A DNA stretch of 49,550 bases. Origin: an uncultured Collinsella sp. Lineage in GTDB: Bacteria > Actinomycetota > Coriobacteriia > Coriobacteriales > Coriobacteriaceae. A program made the translations under genes and the position numbers. The stretch spans positions 1 to 49,550 of the forward strand of contig CALLFD010000337.1 in the NCBI GenBank assembly GCA_937997605.1, in the 5' to 3' direction. This document shows positions 42,196 to 49,550 of this stretch, piece by piece; within the stretch, counting starts at the first letter, position 1; every line of letters starts with the position of its first letter. The notes beneath the pieces are model-generated. The model worked only from the letters and a program-made list of their open reading frames with translations. It searched no databases and was not told where the DNA came from.

Positions 42196-43227
42196 CTATG
42201 CGCGCGGTATCGCCGTGCTATGTCGAATGATGAGTTGGCCGGGAATACGAATGGCAACGGTTTTGCCCGCCGTACCCGCCTCGGGAACCGCATGCTCGAA
42301 TACCTCGCGTCCGCGCTGATGCAGATCGAATCGCACGGTCGTGAGCTCGTTATGCGCGACAAAATCATCGAGTGAATCGTCGACTCCCACCACGCTCACG
42401 TCCTCGGGCACGCGCAGGCCGCTATCGCGCAGCGCAGCAATCGCGCCATTTGCCATCTGGTCGTTTGCCGCATAGATTGCCGTCATGGTGCGGTCGTGCT
42501 CTACCAGGTACCTGCCGGCCTCGTAACCGCTGTTGGCAGACCAATCGCCTTCGAGTGGTTCGGCCATTTTGATATGCCTGCGCTCGAGAGAATCTCTCCA
42601 ACCAGCCCGGCGGAACTGTTCGTCGACCGAGAAGGACGGACCGCCGATAAAGCGAATTTGCTTGTGACCCAGCTCAAACAGATGATCCATAAGCAGTAGA
42701 GAGCAACCATAGTGGTCAGAGTCGACCGTGGTTACCCGCGGATGAGCATACATGGTGACGATGACCGTGCCGATACCCGGCAGAGGCTCAAACGTCTCAA
42801 AGTCGGGCGCCAGTCGACTCATGCCGATGATGATGCCATCCACCGGCAGCGCTGCCATGCGGCGAGTGGCCTCGGCAAGCGAAAACTCCTCGGTCTTGGA
42901 CATCTCGACCAGCGTTATAGCACAACCGCGCTCGCGGGCCGCACTGGCAATCCCGTCGATCATCGTCAGGTTACCGAACTTGGTGACGTCGTTAACGCAC
43001 AGCCCGACCGAATGGTAACGGCCGTCGCGCAGGGAGCGGCCAGCATAGCTCGGACGGAAACCGAGCTCCTGCATGGCTGCCTGCACGCGCTGACGTGTCT
43101 GCTCGTTCACGTTGGGCAATCCGTTGGCAACGCGCGAAACCGTCTGCTGCGAAACACCGGCAGCGCGGGCAACGTCGGCCATGGAAACCGGACGCAAGCC
43201 CGTGTCGTTGGAAGGGCGCCTTGCCAC
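42196..43227 (-). CDS. LacI/GalR-family regulator of the galactose genes
   Basis: The 343-residue repressor starts with a LacI helix-turn-helix (MADVARAAGVSQQTVSRVAN, about residues 16-35), then a hinge (AGRSLRDGRYHSVGLCV) and a sugar-binding domain with CSLLLMDHLFELGHKQIRFIGG. GTG 43227 is used, with AAGGTGA just upstream. It is divergent from galM, and three matching operator-like sites lie upstream of itself, galM and galK. A GalR-like role with a galactose-derived inducer is therefore inferred. Confidence 0.88.
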   Translation of the reverse strand: MARRPSNDTGLRPVSMADVARAAGVSQQTVSRVANGLPNVNEQTRQRVQAAMQELGFRPSYAGRSLRDGRYHSVGLCVNDVTKFGNLTMIDGIASAARERGCAITLVEMSKTEEFSLAEATRRMAALPVDGIIIGMSRLAPDFETFEPLPGIGTVIVTMYAHPRVTTVDSDHYGCSLLLMDHLFELGHKQIRFIGGPSFSVDEQFRRAGWRDSLERRHIKMAEPLEGDWSANSGYEAGRYLVEHDRTMTAIYAANDQMANGAIAALRDSGLRVPEDVSVVGVDDSLDDFVAHNELTTVRFDLHQRGREVFEHAVPEAGTAGKTVAIRIPGQLIIRHSTAIPRA

Positions 43228-43308
43228 AAAATCACCTTCGCTCCTGTAGGAAGCCTAAACACCCCATGCGAAATTGCAGGTCACACGGGAGGCTTTGTTA
43301 TCTATCGA

Positions 43309-43325
43309 TAATGTTAACGTACTCT
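43309..43325. promoter_or_regulatory. GalR-type operator 1 (regulator side)
   Basis: TAATGTTAACGTACTCT matches the inverted site at 43432 (GAGTACGTTAACAT) and the site at 44668 (TATGTTTACGTACTC). It lies 82 bases upstream of the regulator start. Confidence 0.65.
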
Positions 43326-43431
43326 ACTATACCTATCAGCAGTTATGCAGCGTCCTCAACACCATCTGAATACCGTTCACGGCTCATTTTCGACCGATTG
43401 CAGGAAAGCGAAGAAGTCCGTGGTTCCAGGC

Positions 43432-43449
43432 TATGAGTACGTTAACATA
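43432..43449. promoter_or_regulatory. GalR-type operator 2 (galM side)
   Basis: TATGAGTACGTTAACATA is the inverse of operator 1, about 120 bases away, before galM. The pair is suited to looping between the divergent promoters. Confidence 0.65.
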
Positions 43450-43473
43450 AGAAGTAAACACGCCGATACCATG

Positions 43474-43502
43474 ATGGCCTGCGCTCCGGGCGCGCAGGCC
43501 AT
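43474..43502 (+). promoter_or_regulatory. Hairpin in the galM leader
   Basis: ATGGCCTGCGC and GCGCAGGCCAT form a perfect 11-bp stem with a 7-base loop, 24 bases before the galM start and just upstream of its AAAGGA ribosome-binding site. Confidence 0.5.
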
Positions 43503-43526
43503 GGCGTCGTATTCGAAAGGACGCTC

Positions 43527-44603
43527 ATGATTACCACAACTCCGTTCGGCACCGCCCCCAGCGGCTCGCCGGTTACGGTCTATAACCTTGTTTGCGCAGG
43601 TGCCCGCGTGCGTGTCATGGACTATGGCGCGACCATCCTTGGCATCGAGGTTCCCGATGCCTCAGGCGATGTTGCCGACATCGCGCTCGGCTTCGATGCC
43701 CTCTATGGCTACTTCGACAATCCGGCGTGCTACGGTGGAACTATTGGCCCTTCGGCAAACCGAACGGATAAGGGCCAAATCGAGATTGCCGGCACGGTCT
43801 ATCAGATGGCATGCAACGATGGTCCTGACAAAGCCAACAACCTGCACACCGACCTTGAGCACGGTCTTCACAAGCGCGTGTGGGACGCCAAAGTCGACGA
43901 GATCACCAACACGGTGAGCTTTACCTGCAAGCTGGACGACGGCGAGCTGGGCCTTCCGGGCAACCGCACCTTTACCGTCACCTATGCCCTGCAGGCAGGT
44001 CCGACGGGAGCCGCTGAGCTCACCTGCACGCAAAGCTGTGCCACCGATGCCGAGACCTTTGTCAACATGACCAACCACAGCTACTTTAATCTTGCCGGAC
44101 ACGATTCCGGCACGGTTCTGGATCAGGTTGCGGCAATCGATGCCGAGGCATTTCTTCCCCAGCGCGAGGACAACGTGTCCTCTGGCGAGGTGCGCCCTGT
44201 GGTCGACACGCCATTCGATTTTCGCGCACCCAAGACGCTCGGCCGTGACATCGATGCGGACGACGAGCAGCTCAAGATTGCACGCGGCTTTGACCACTGT
44301 TTCTGCCTTGATGGCTTTGCCCCCGACGCCGAGCCGCGCCATGCCCTGCGCTTGCAAGATCCAAACTCGGGCCGCACGCTCGACATCTTCGTAACCGCAC
44401 CGGGTGCGCACCTGTATACCGGCAACTGGCTCGGCGATATCGACGCCAAAGACGGCTGCAGTTACGGTCCTCGCGACGGCGTTGCGTTTGAGCCGGAGTT
44501 TTGGCCCGACAACAACCATCACGCACAGTGGGCACACCCCGTCTGCACGCCCGACCACCCGTTTAGCTCGACGATTGTCTATCGATTCTCGACCGTTTGT
44601 TAA
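43527..44603 (+). CDS. galM: Aldose 1-epimerase (galactose mutarotase)
   Basis: It interconverts alpha- and beta-galactose so that GalK can act. The 358-residue protein carries the mutarotase fold motifs: GPSANRTDKGQ with the substrate-binding NR (about residue 75), MTNHSYFNLAG with the catalytic histidine (about residue 180) and GVAFEPEFWPDNNHH near the end with the catalytic glutamate. AAAGGA lies 5-6 bases before the ATG. It is first in a galM-galK-galT cluster, but a hairpin and a separate operator before galK suggest two transcripts. Confidence 0.94.
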   Translation: MITTTPFGTAPSGSPVTVYNLVCAGARVRVMDYGATILGIEVPDASGDVADIALGFDALYGYFDNPACYGGTIGPSANRTDKGQIEIAGTVYQMACNDGPDKANNLHTDLEHGLHKRVWDAKVDEITNTVSFTCKLDDGELGLPGNRTFTVTYALQAGPTGAAELTCTQSCATDAETFVNMTNHSYFNLAGHDSGTVLDQVAAIDAEAFLPQREDNVSSGEVRPVVDTPFDFRAPKTLGRDIDADDEQLKIARGFDHCFCLDGFAPDAEPRHALRLQDPNSGRTLDIFVTAPGAHLYTGNWLGDIDAKDGCSYGPRDGVAFEPEFWPDNNHHAQWAHPVCTPDHPFSSTIVYRFSTVC

Positions 44604-44616
44604 CCCACCCTCGTCG

Positions 44617-44663
44617 AGGTGCGAGGGGACAGCGTTATGACTCCCGCCTACTCCCTCGCACCT
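44617..44663 (+). terminator. Hairpin after galM
   Basis: AGGTGCGAGGG and CCCTCGCACCT form a perfect 11-bp stem around a 25-base loop, 13 bases past galM, followed by TTGATATGTTT. It is a probable terminator or attenuator. Confidence 0.65.
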
Positions 44664-44665
44664 TG

Positions 44666-44684
44666 ATATGTTTACGTACTCATA
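44666..44684. promoter_or_regulatory. GalR-type operator 3 (before galK)
   Basis: ATATGTTTACGTACTCATA matches operators 1 and 2 and lies 43 bases before galK, implying a second regulated promoter for galK-galT. Confidence 0.65.
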
Positions 44685-44727
44685 AGCAAAGCCCGGCAAC
44701 TCGGGATAACCAAGAAAGGAAGACACC

Positions 44728-45933
44728 ATGACCGCCCCCGACGAAAAGACGCTCGCCACGCTCACCAAGCTGTTTGAGGAGGAGTTTGGCCCCATCGGCG
44801 ACCGCCAGGTGCTCTATGTGCACGCGCCCGGCCGCTCCGAGATCAGCGGCAACCACACCGATCACGAAGGCGGCCACGTTATCGCCGGTTCGCTCGATGT
44901 CGCCGTCGACGGCATCGCTGTGGCGACCGATACCAACAAGGTCCGCATTGCCGACGAGGGCTACCCTTCCTTTGAGATCACGCTCGACACGCTGGATATT
45001 CAAGAGTCCGAGAAGGGTACGTCCGCGAGCCTCGTGCGCGGCATGGCCCACGAGATTGCAGCCCTTGGCGTTGAGCCCCACGGCTTCGACTTCGCCTTCA
45101 CCTGCTCCGTCCCCTCGGGCGGCGGCCTTTCCAGCTCTGCCGCCGTCGAGGCCGCATACGGCCGCGCCATGGAGACGCTCTGGGGCGCGCCCGCCATCGA
45201 GCCCGTCACGCTCGCTCAGATGAGCCAGCGCACCGAGAACAACTACTACGGCAAGCCCTGCGGTCTGATGGACCAGGCCGCTGTTTGCCTGGGCGGCCTT
45301 GCCTACATGGACTTTGAGGATCAGGCCCAGCCCAAGACCCAGAAGCTCGAACTCAACTTTGAGGATCACGGCTATGCGCTCGTGCTCGTTAAGGTCGGTG
45401 CCGACCATGTGGCAGCCACCGACGACTACGCCGCCGTTCCGCGCGAGATGCAGGACGTCGCCGCCGAGTTTGGCAAGGCACGCCTGTGCGAGGTAAACGT
45501 TGCCGACTTTGACGCCAAGCTCCCCGAGCTGCGCGCCAAGCTGGGCGACCGCGCCTGCCTGCGCGCCGTTCACTACTGGTACGAGAACGGCTTGGTCGAC
45601 AAGCGCTGGGCAGCGCTCAACGCCGGCGACATCGACCAGTTCCTGGTCCTGACGCGCGAGTCCGGCGCCAGCTCTGCCATGTACCTGCAGAATGTCGTCG
45701 CCAAGCTGGGATCTGAGCAGCCTTCCATGTATGCGCTGGCCCTTGCCGAGCACGTGCTCGACGGCCGCGGCGCCGTCCGTATCCACGGCGGTGGCTTTGG
45801 CGGCACCATTCAGGCCTTCGTGCCGCTCGACCTGGTCGACACTTTCATTGCCAAGATGAACGGCTGGCTGGGCGAGGGCTCTGCCCGCCACTACGCAATC
45901 TCTGACAAGGGGGCTTACGCGGCATGGCTGTAA
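44728..45933 (+). CDS. galK: Galactokinase
   Basis: It phosphorylates alpha-galactose at C1 in the Leloir pathway. The 401-residue GHMP kinase has the galactokinase signature in PGRSEISGNHTDHEGG (about residues 34-49; N replaces the usual E before H), the ATP loop VPSGGGLSSSAAVEAA (about residues 129-144) and the third motif RIHGGGFGGTIQAF. AAAGGAAG sits 5 bases before the ATG. It overlaps galT by 10 bases, so the two are translationally coupled. Confidence 0.95.
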   Translation: MTAPDEKTLATLTKLFEEEFGPIGDRQVLYVHAPGRSEISGNHTDHEGGHVIAGSLDVAVDGIAVATDTNKVRIADEGYPSFEITLDTLDIQESEKGTSASLVRGMAHEIAALGVEPHGFDFAFTCSVPSGGGLSSSAAVEAAYGRAMETLWGAPAIEPVTLAQMSQRTENNYYGKPCGLMDQAAVCLGGLAYMDFEDQAQPKTQKLELNFEDHGYALVLVKVGADHVAATDDYAAVPREMQDVAAEFGKARLCEVNVADFDAKLPELRAKLGDRACLRAVHYWYENGLVDKRWAALNAGDIDQFLVLTRESGASSAMYLQNVVAKLGSEQPSMYALALAEHVLDGRGAVRIHGGGFGGTIQAFVPLDLVDTFIAKMNGWLGEGSARHYAISDKGAYAAWL

Positions 45934-47552
45934 CGACCGACGTGCGCGAAGCTGCGCAGAACCTGATTGAGTACGCCATCCACCGATCCATGATTGGGCA
46001 GGACGACCGTATCTGGGCCTACAACACCATTCTTGAGTGCATTGGCGCCACGGGCCCCGCGCTCGACATGGCCTGGGCGCTGCAGACCGAGAAGATTTCG
46101 CTTCTGCACCCCGATACACTCCCCGACTTTGACCTTGAGGGCACGCTCGCCGTACTTTCCGAGGCCGCCGTTGCCAACGGCGCTGCCGAGGACACGGCGT
46201 CGGGCCGCGACCGCATCGCCATGCGCATCATGGGCGTGCTCATGCCGAGGCCTTCGGTTGTAAACGAGGAATTCAACGGCCGCATGGGCGTCAACGAGCC
46301 CCGCGCCGCGACCGACTGGTTCTACGGTCTGTGCTGCGACGCCGGCTACGTGCGTCGTGCCGCCATCGCGCGCAATATCAAATGGAGCACCCCCACCAAC
46401 TGGGGCGACCTGGAGATCACCATCAACCTGTCAAAGCCCGAAAAGGACCCGCGCGATATTGCCGCAGCCGGTGCCGCCAAAAATACAGGCGAGAAGTATC
46501 CCGCCTGTCAGCTATGCATCGAGAACGAGGGCTACCCTGGACGCTCCGCCGCGGCAGACGGCGGCGCTCATCCCGCTCGCCAGAACCTGCGCATTATCCC
46601 CATCCAGCTCGACGGCGAGCGATGGGGCTTCCAGTACAGCCCGTACGCGTACTTTAACGAGCACTGCATTGCCATGAGCTCCGAGCATCGCCCGATGCAC
46701 GTCGACCGCAAGGGCCTGACCTGCCTGCTCGATTTTGTGGACCTGTTCCCGCATTACTTCATCGGTTCCAACGCCGACCTGCCCATCGTGGGCGGCTCGA
46801 TTCTGTCGCACGACCACTTCCAGGGCGGCGCACACGAGTTCCCCATGATGCACGCCGCCGAGGTCTCGCAGTTTAGCGTGCCCGGCTTTGACCAGGTCAG
46901 CGGTACCGTGCTGCAGTGGCCGCTCTCAGTGCTGCGCCTGCGCTCGCACGACCGTGCTCAGTTGCTCGATGCCGCCGAGAAGATTATCCTCGCCTGGCGC
47001 GAGTGGACCGACGAGGCCGTGGGCGTTATCGCGCACACGGCCGACGGCGTGGCCCACAACACCGTGACGCCCGTCATTCGCCGCGTGGACTCCCGCGGCA
47101 ACGCCGGCGGCGAGATTTACGAGGCCTATCTGGCGCTTCGCTGCAATATCACGACCGACGAGCACCCGCTGGGCGTTTTCCACCCGCATGCCGAGTACCA
47201 CCACATTAAGAAGGAGAACATCGGCCTGATCGAGGTCATGGGCCTGGCCATTCTACCGCCGCGCTTGGTTCCAGAGCTCGGCGCTGTTCGAGAGCATCTG
47301 CTGGCGGCCAAGACCGATGCCAGCTACGAGCTTGCCGCTACGCTCGAGAGCGACGACCTTTGCCGCAGCCACGCCGCCTGGGCCGAGGACGTCTTTGCCC
47401 GCCGCGCCGATGAGCTTACGGCCGATAACGCCATCGATATCCTGCACGAGGAGGTCGGCGTGGTGTTTGGCCACGTGCTCGATAACGCCGGCGTCTTTAA
47501 GTGGAACGAAGCCGGCCGCGCCGCCCAACAGCGCTTTATTGACTCGCTGTAG
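45924..47552 (+). CDS. galT: Galactose-1-phosphate uridylyltransferase, type 2
   Basis: It transfers UMP from UDP-glucose to galactose 1-phosphate. The 542-residue protein belongs to the longer, Firmicutes-type GalT class rather than the 350-residue E. coli class. It has YPACQLCIENEGYPGR with possible metal-binding cysteines and the nucleophilic histidine region SHDHFQGGAHEFPM (about residues 295-308). WSTPTNWGDLEITINLSKPEKDPRDIA is typical of the class. The UDP-galactose 4-epimerase needed to finish the pathway is not in the window. Confidence 0.93.
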   Translation: MAVTTDVREAAQNLIEYAIHRSMIGQDDRIWAYNTILECIGATGPALDMAWALQTEKISLLHPDTLPDFDLEGTLAVLSEAAVANGAAEDTASGRDRIAMRIMGVLMPRPSVVNEEFNGRMGVNEPRAATDWFYGLCCDAGYVRRAAIARNIKWSTPTNWGDLEITINLSKPEKDPRDIAAAGAAKNTGEKYPACQLCIENEGYPGRSAAADGGAHPARQNLRIIPIQLDGERWGFQYSPYAYFNEHCIAMSSEHRPMHVDRKGLTCLLDFVDLFPHYFIGSNADLPIVGGSILSHDHFQGGAHEFPMMHAAEVSQFSVPGFDQVSGTVLQWPLSVLRLRSHDRAQLLDAAEKIILAWREWTDEAVGVIAHTADGVAHNTVTPVIRRVDSRGNAGGEIYEAYLALRCNITTDEHPLGVFHPHAEYHHIKKENIGLIEVMGLAILPPRLVPELGAVREHLLAAKTDASYELAATLESDDLCRSHAAWAEDVFARRADELTADNAIDILHEEVGVVFGHVLDNAGVFKWNEAGRAAQQRFIDSL

Positions 47553-47601
47553 CATGCGAGTTCGAGCCTCATCAGCGGCCACAACATAACCGCCACATGA
47601 C

Positions 47602-47644
47602 AACGGCGCCCGCCGGCAACATCGCCGGCGGGCGCCGTTTTCTG
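47602..47644 (+). terminator. Strong terminator after galT
   Basis: A perfect 16-bp stem AACGGCGCCCGCCGGC/GCCGGCGGGCGCCGTT with a 6-base loop is followed by TTCTG. It ends the gal operon 49 bases past galT. Confidence 0.88.
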
Positions 47645-47673
47645 ATGCAAGGGTAGCTAATTTGCACCAAAAC

Positions 47674-47723
47674 AAGGAGTGTTCCAAACTGCCGGCAGAG
47701 AAGGAACGTCCCCAGGTGCCGGC
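47674..47723 (+). repeat. Flanking direct repeat, left copy
   Basis: AAGGAGTGTTCCAAACTGCC and the following GGCAGAGAAGGAACGTCCCC match the right copy at 49188-49235 at about four of five positions. The pair brackets the ATPase gene and its upstream tandem repeats. TGCCGGCA here is itself palindromic and recurs 27 bases on as TGCCGGC. Confidence 0.7.
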
Positions 47724-47731
47724 CTAAACCC

Positions 47732-47821
47732 CCACATTATTCGATGGAAAAACGTGGTTGCCTCACACATTATTCGATGGAAAAACGTGGTTTACTCCCA
47801 CATTTTTCGATGGAAAGACCG
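47732..47821 (+). repeat. Three 33-bp tandem imperfect palindromes
   Basis: The unit starts CACATTATTCGATGGAAAAA and continues CGTGG. It begins at 47733, 47766 and 47799, an exact 33-base period; the third copy is shortened and diverged (CACATTTTTCGATGGAAAGA). The 26-bp motif from CCAC to GTGG is an imperfect palindrome (about 20 of 26 positions symmetric), with about 7 bases between motifs. It lies directly upstream of the ATPase promoter area. Confidence 0.85.
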
Positions 47822-47859
47822 AAACGGTCTTATACTAACCATGATCGTTAGGAGGCAGT

Positions 47860-49161
47860 ATGCAGCGACAGCTAATGGACGAACTCATCGCTTGGAAATC
47901 TAGGGCAAACCGCAAGCCCCTCCTGCTTAAGGGGGCCCGCCAGACGGGAAAAACCTGGCTTCTCAACGAATTCGCAGGCCAGCAGTATCAAAACGTCATC
48001 CGCTTTGACTTTATGCTCGAACCGGGCGCACGTTCGCTGTTCGACGGAAGCCTTGACCCCAAACGCATCATCTCCCAGATAGAGCTCCTGCGCGGCCAGA
48101 CCATAACGCCGACAGACACGCTCATCATCTTCGACGAAATCCAAGAGGCACCGCGTGGCATCACCTCGCTCAAATACTTCAACGAGCTGGCGCCGGAATA
48201 CCATATCGTGGCAGCCGGCTCCTATATGGGGCTCGCGCTCCGACGCGAAAACGAGTCGTTCCCCGTCGGCAAGATCGACCAGCTTACCATGCGCCCCATG
48301 GGGTTTGTCGAGTTCGTTCGTGCCGTCGATGGCGATCCGCTCGCAGATGCCATCCTTGCCGCAGACATGGACCTGCTGGCAAACGTTTCCGAAAAGCTCG
48401 AGCGCCTGCTCAAGGAATACCTCGTTGTCGGTGGCATGCCAGAAGTTGTCTCCGCTTTCGCCGCCTCCCACGATTTCATCGAGGCCCGCAGGCTTCAGCA
48501 GCAAATCATCGAAGCTTACGAATCCGATTTTGGCAAGCATGCGCCAGCCCGCATCGTCGAGCGCATGAGGCTGGTTTGGAAATCCCTTCCCGGCCAGCTC
48601 GCAAAGGAAAACAAGAAGTTCGTCTACGGCGCGCTTCGTCCTGGGGCGCGCGCACGCGATTTTGAGGAAAGCCTCCAGTGGCTCATGGACTACGGAATCG
48701 TTCATAAGGTACCACGTGTTTCCGCCCTAAGAGCACCGCTCACAAGCTACGAGGATCTCTCGGGCTTCAAGCTGTTCTGCATCGACACCGGCATCCTTGG
48801 AGCGCTCTCCGGCCTCTCGCCAGCCATCGTTCTGAACGGGCCCGCTGTTTTTACGGAGTTCAAAGGCTCGCTGACCGAGCAATACGTCGCACAGGAGCTT
48901 TTGCTCCAAGGCAAAACTCCCGCGTATTGGTCATCCTCCTCCGGCAATGCAGAGACTGACTTTGCCATCGACCATGCGGGGACCGTGCTTCCGCTCGAGG
49001 TCAAGGCGGCAGAGAATCTCAAAGCAAAGAGCCTGAGGACTGCCTGCGAGAAGTTCAAACTCGGGCGCTGCTTGAGAACATCGTTAGCGGCATATAGAGA
49101 CGAGGGCACGCTCGTCAACATTCCGCTCTGGGAGATTGGGCAAATCGACAAGCTGGCATAG
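47860..49161 (+). CDS. AAA-14 / DUF4143 ATPase with nuclease-like C-terminal domain
   Basis: The 433-residue protein has an N-terminal P-loop ATPase with Walker A KGARQTGKT (about residues 24-32) and Walker B IIFDEIQEA (about residues 88-96). A GSYMGLAL sensor-like motif and a helical middle follow. The C-terminal DUF4143 part has TEFKGSLTEQYVAQEL, ETDFAID and LPLEVKAAEN, the spacing of a PD-(D/E)XK nuclease-like fold. The function of this widespread family is not established. AGGAGG 4 bases before the ATG sets the start. The surrounding tandem and direct repeats suggest a separately acquired unit. Confidence 0.9.
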   Translation: MQRQLMDELIAWKSRANRKPLLLKGARQTGKTWLLNEFAGQQYQNVIRFDFMLEPGARSLFDGSLDPKRIISQIELLRGQTITPTDTLIIFDEIQEAPRGITSLKYFNELAPEYHIVAAGSYMGLALRRENESFPVGKIDQLTMRPMGFVEFVRAVDGDPLADAILAADMDLLANVSEKLERLLKEYLVVGGMPEVVSAFAASHDFIEARRLQQQIIEAYESDFGKHAPARIVERMRLVWKSLPGQLAKENKKFVYGALRPGARARDFEESLQWLMDYGIVHKVPRVSALRAPLTSYEDLSGFKLFCIDTGILGALSGLSPAIVLNGPAVFTEFKGSLTEQYVAQELLLQGKTPAYWSSSSGNAETDFAIDHAGTVLPLEVKAAENLKAKSLRTACEKFKLGRCLRTSLAAYRDEGTLVNIPLWEIGQIDKLA

Positions 49162-49187
49162 GCGCTGTGGAGGGGGGGGTGCCCCGT

Positions 49188-49235
49188 AAGGAGTGTCCCA
49201 AACTGCCGGCAAAAACGGAACGTCTCTATCTGCCG
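49188..49235 (+). repeat. Flanking direct repeat, right copy
   Basis: AAGGAGTGTCCCAAACTGCC and the following GGCAAAAACGGAACGTC correspond to 47674-47723. It begins 27 bases past the ATPase stop. Confidence 0.7.
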
Positions 49236-49288
49236 CATTCCCGAAGCAAGGCAACGCCGATGTTTTGGCAACGGCAGCGAGCGGGCCG

Positions 49289-49418
49289 CATTTGTGACAA
49301 GGTGACGTGAAACGAAAGGGCGCTGACCTTCCGGTCGCGCCCTTGAAGTTGAACGTCAGATTGTCCAAATGCGGCCCGCGCAGCGTCGGCAGGTTACGGC
49401 GTTTGGTAAAACGCCGTA
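49289..49418 (-). repeat. Composite palindromic element, family B (copy B4)
   Basis: On the minus strand it reads as B1 and B2 do: hairpin GTTACGGCG-TTTTACCAAA-CGCCGTAAC, CGACGCTGC, outer arm GCGGGCCGCATTTG, ACAATCTGACGTTCAA, an inner AAGGGCGC hairpin, ACGTCACCTTGT, then the matching outer arm. It lies 17 bases past the stop of the leftward gene at the window edge and probably ends its transcript. Confidence 0.85.
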
Positions 49419-49434
49419 ACTCAACGCCGTAACT

Positions 49435-49550
49435 CTACAGCTCCGTTACTTCAACGTTGTTGAAGATCTCGTCCCAGCGATCCATGACCAGGTGGCCGGT
49501 CTTGGGATCCATGGCGTTGAGCTTGCCGCAGGTATTGGCGGTCTTGAGCA
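49435..49550 (-). CDS. 3' end of an unidentified gene (partial)
   Basis: The last 37 codons of a leftward gene run off the window. They end LKTANTCGKLNAMDPKTGHL followed by VMDRWDEIFNNVEVTEL and TAG. Codon use matches the neighbours and the frame ends right at a family B element, as other genes here do. The fragment is too short to name; the CGKLNAMDPKTGHL stretch looks like a conserved enzyme C terminus. Confidence 0.65.
   Translation of the reverse strand, partial: LKTANTCGKLNAMDPKTGHLVMDRWDEIFNNVEVTEL

Noticed and set aside
47733..47821. CRISPR array
   Set aside because: There are only three units, with 7-8 bases between the conserved parts and no distinct spacers; the repeat unit itself is an imperfect palindrome. 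No cas genes are in the window.
47679..47903. 74-codon ORF across the tandem repeats
   Set aside because: Its HIIRWKNVV repeat only reflects the 33-bp DNA repeat (a multiple of three), and it runs into the ATPase gene in another frame.

Overview
The window is a GC-rich stretch of a strict or facultative anaerobic actinobacterium and most resembles a gut Collinsella (Coriobacteriia). This rests on gene content and protein character recalled from memory, not on a search: pyruvate formate-lyase metabolism, agmatine deiminase, an FprA-type flavoprotein, a type-2 GalT and many long intergenic palindromes. The first 47 bases are Illumina adapter, so the left edge is a sequencing-contig end.

Layout. 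48-5412: aspartate-family amino acids, with asd and lysC leftward and thrC and thrB rightward from a shared divergent region. 5413-8070: a more AT-rich islet with a small secreted protein, a 34-residue membrane peptide and a probable toxin-antitoxin pair (DUF3990 ADP-ribosyltransferase-like toxin plus XRE antitoxin). 8106-12836: engB, mtnN, a beta-lactamase-fold serine hydrolase, the PFL-activating enzyme and a DegV protein. 13113-18730: a sucrose/fructan operon (LacI regulator, GH32-like protein, PTS transporter, sucrose-6-phosphate hydrolase) with repeated LacI-type operators. 19142-21530: pyruvate formate-lyase encoded as two polypeptides. 21998-23875: a KdgT-like permease and a KduD-like dehydrogenase. 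24166-28834: MarR regulator plus a heterodimeric ABC exporter. 29414-33702: DAHP synthase, agmatine deiminase and its antiporter. 34013-38589: a BceAB-like ABC system, a NUDIX-Vsr fusion and a small ORF. 38836-42066: class II aldolase, DeoR regulator and FprA. 42196-47552: GalR-like regulator and galM-galK-galT. 47860-49161: an AAA/DUF4143 ATPase with tandem repeats upstream and flanking direct repeats. 49435-49550: the 3' end of an unidentified leftward gene.

How it fits together. The genes describe a saccharolytic fermenter: PTS sucrose uptake, Leloir galactose use, aldolase, and PFL with its activase to make formate and acetyl-CoA. Agmatine deimination and oxygen/NO detoxification (FprA) are stress functions. 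The most unusual coding features are the split PFL (683 + 83 residues, together one normal PFL), the NUDIX-Vsr fusion, and the exporter subunit with a roughly 200-residue insert between its first two membrane helices.

The most striking non-coding feature is a set of long palindromes. Their outer arms differ from copy to copy but are perfectly or nearly self-complementary within each copy (up to 38 bp), around a shared core. They mostly lie just downstream of stop codons. No rRNA, tRNA or CRISPR array was recognised.
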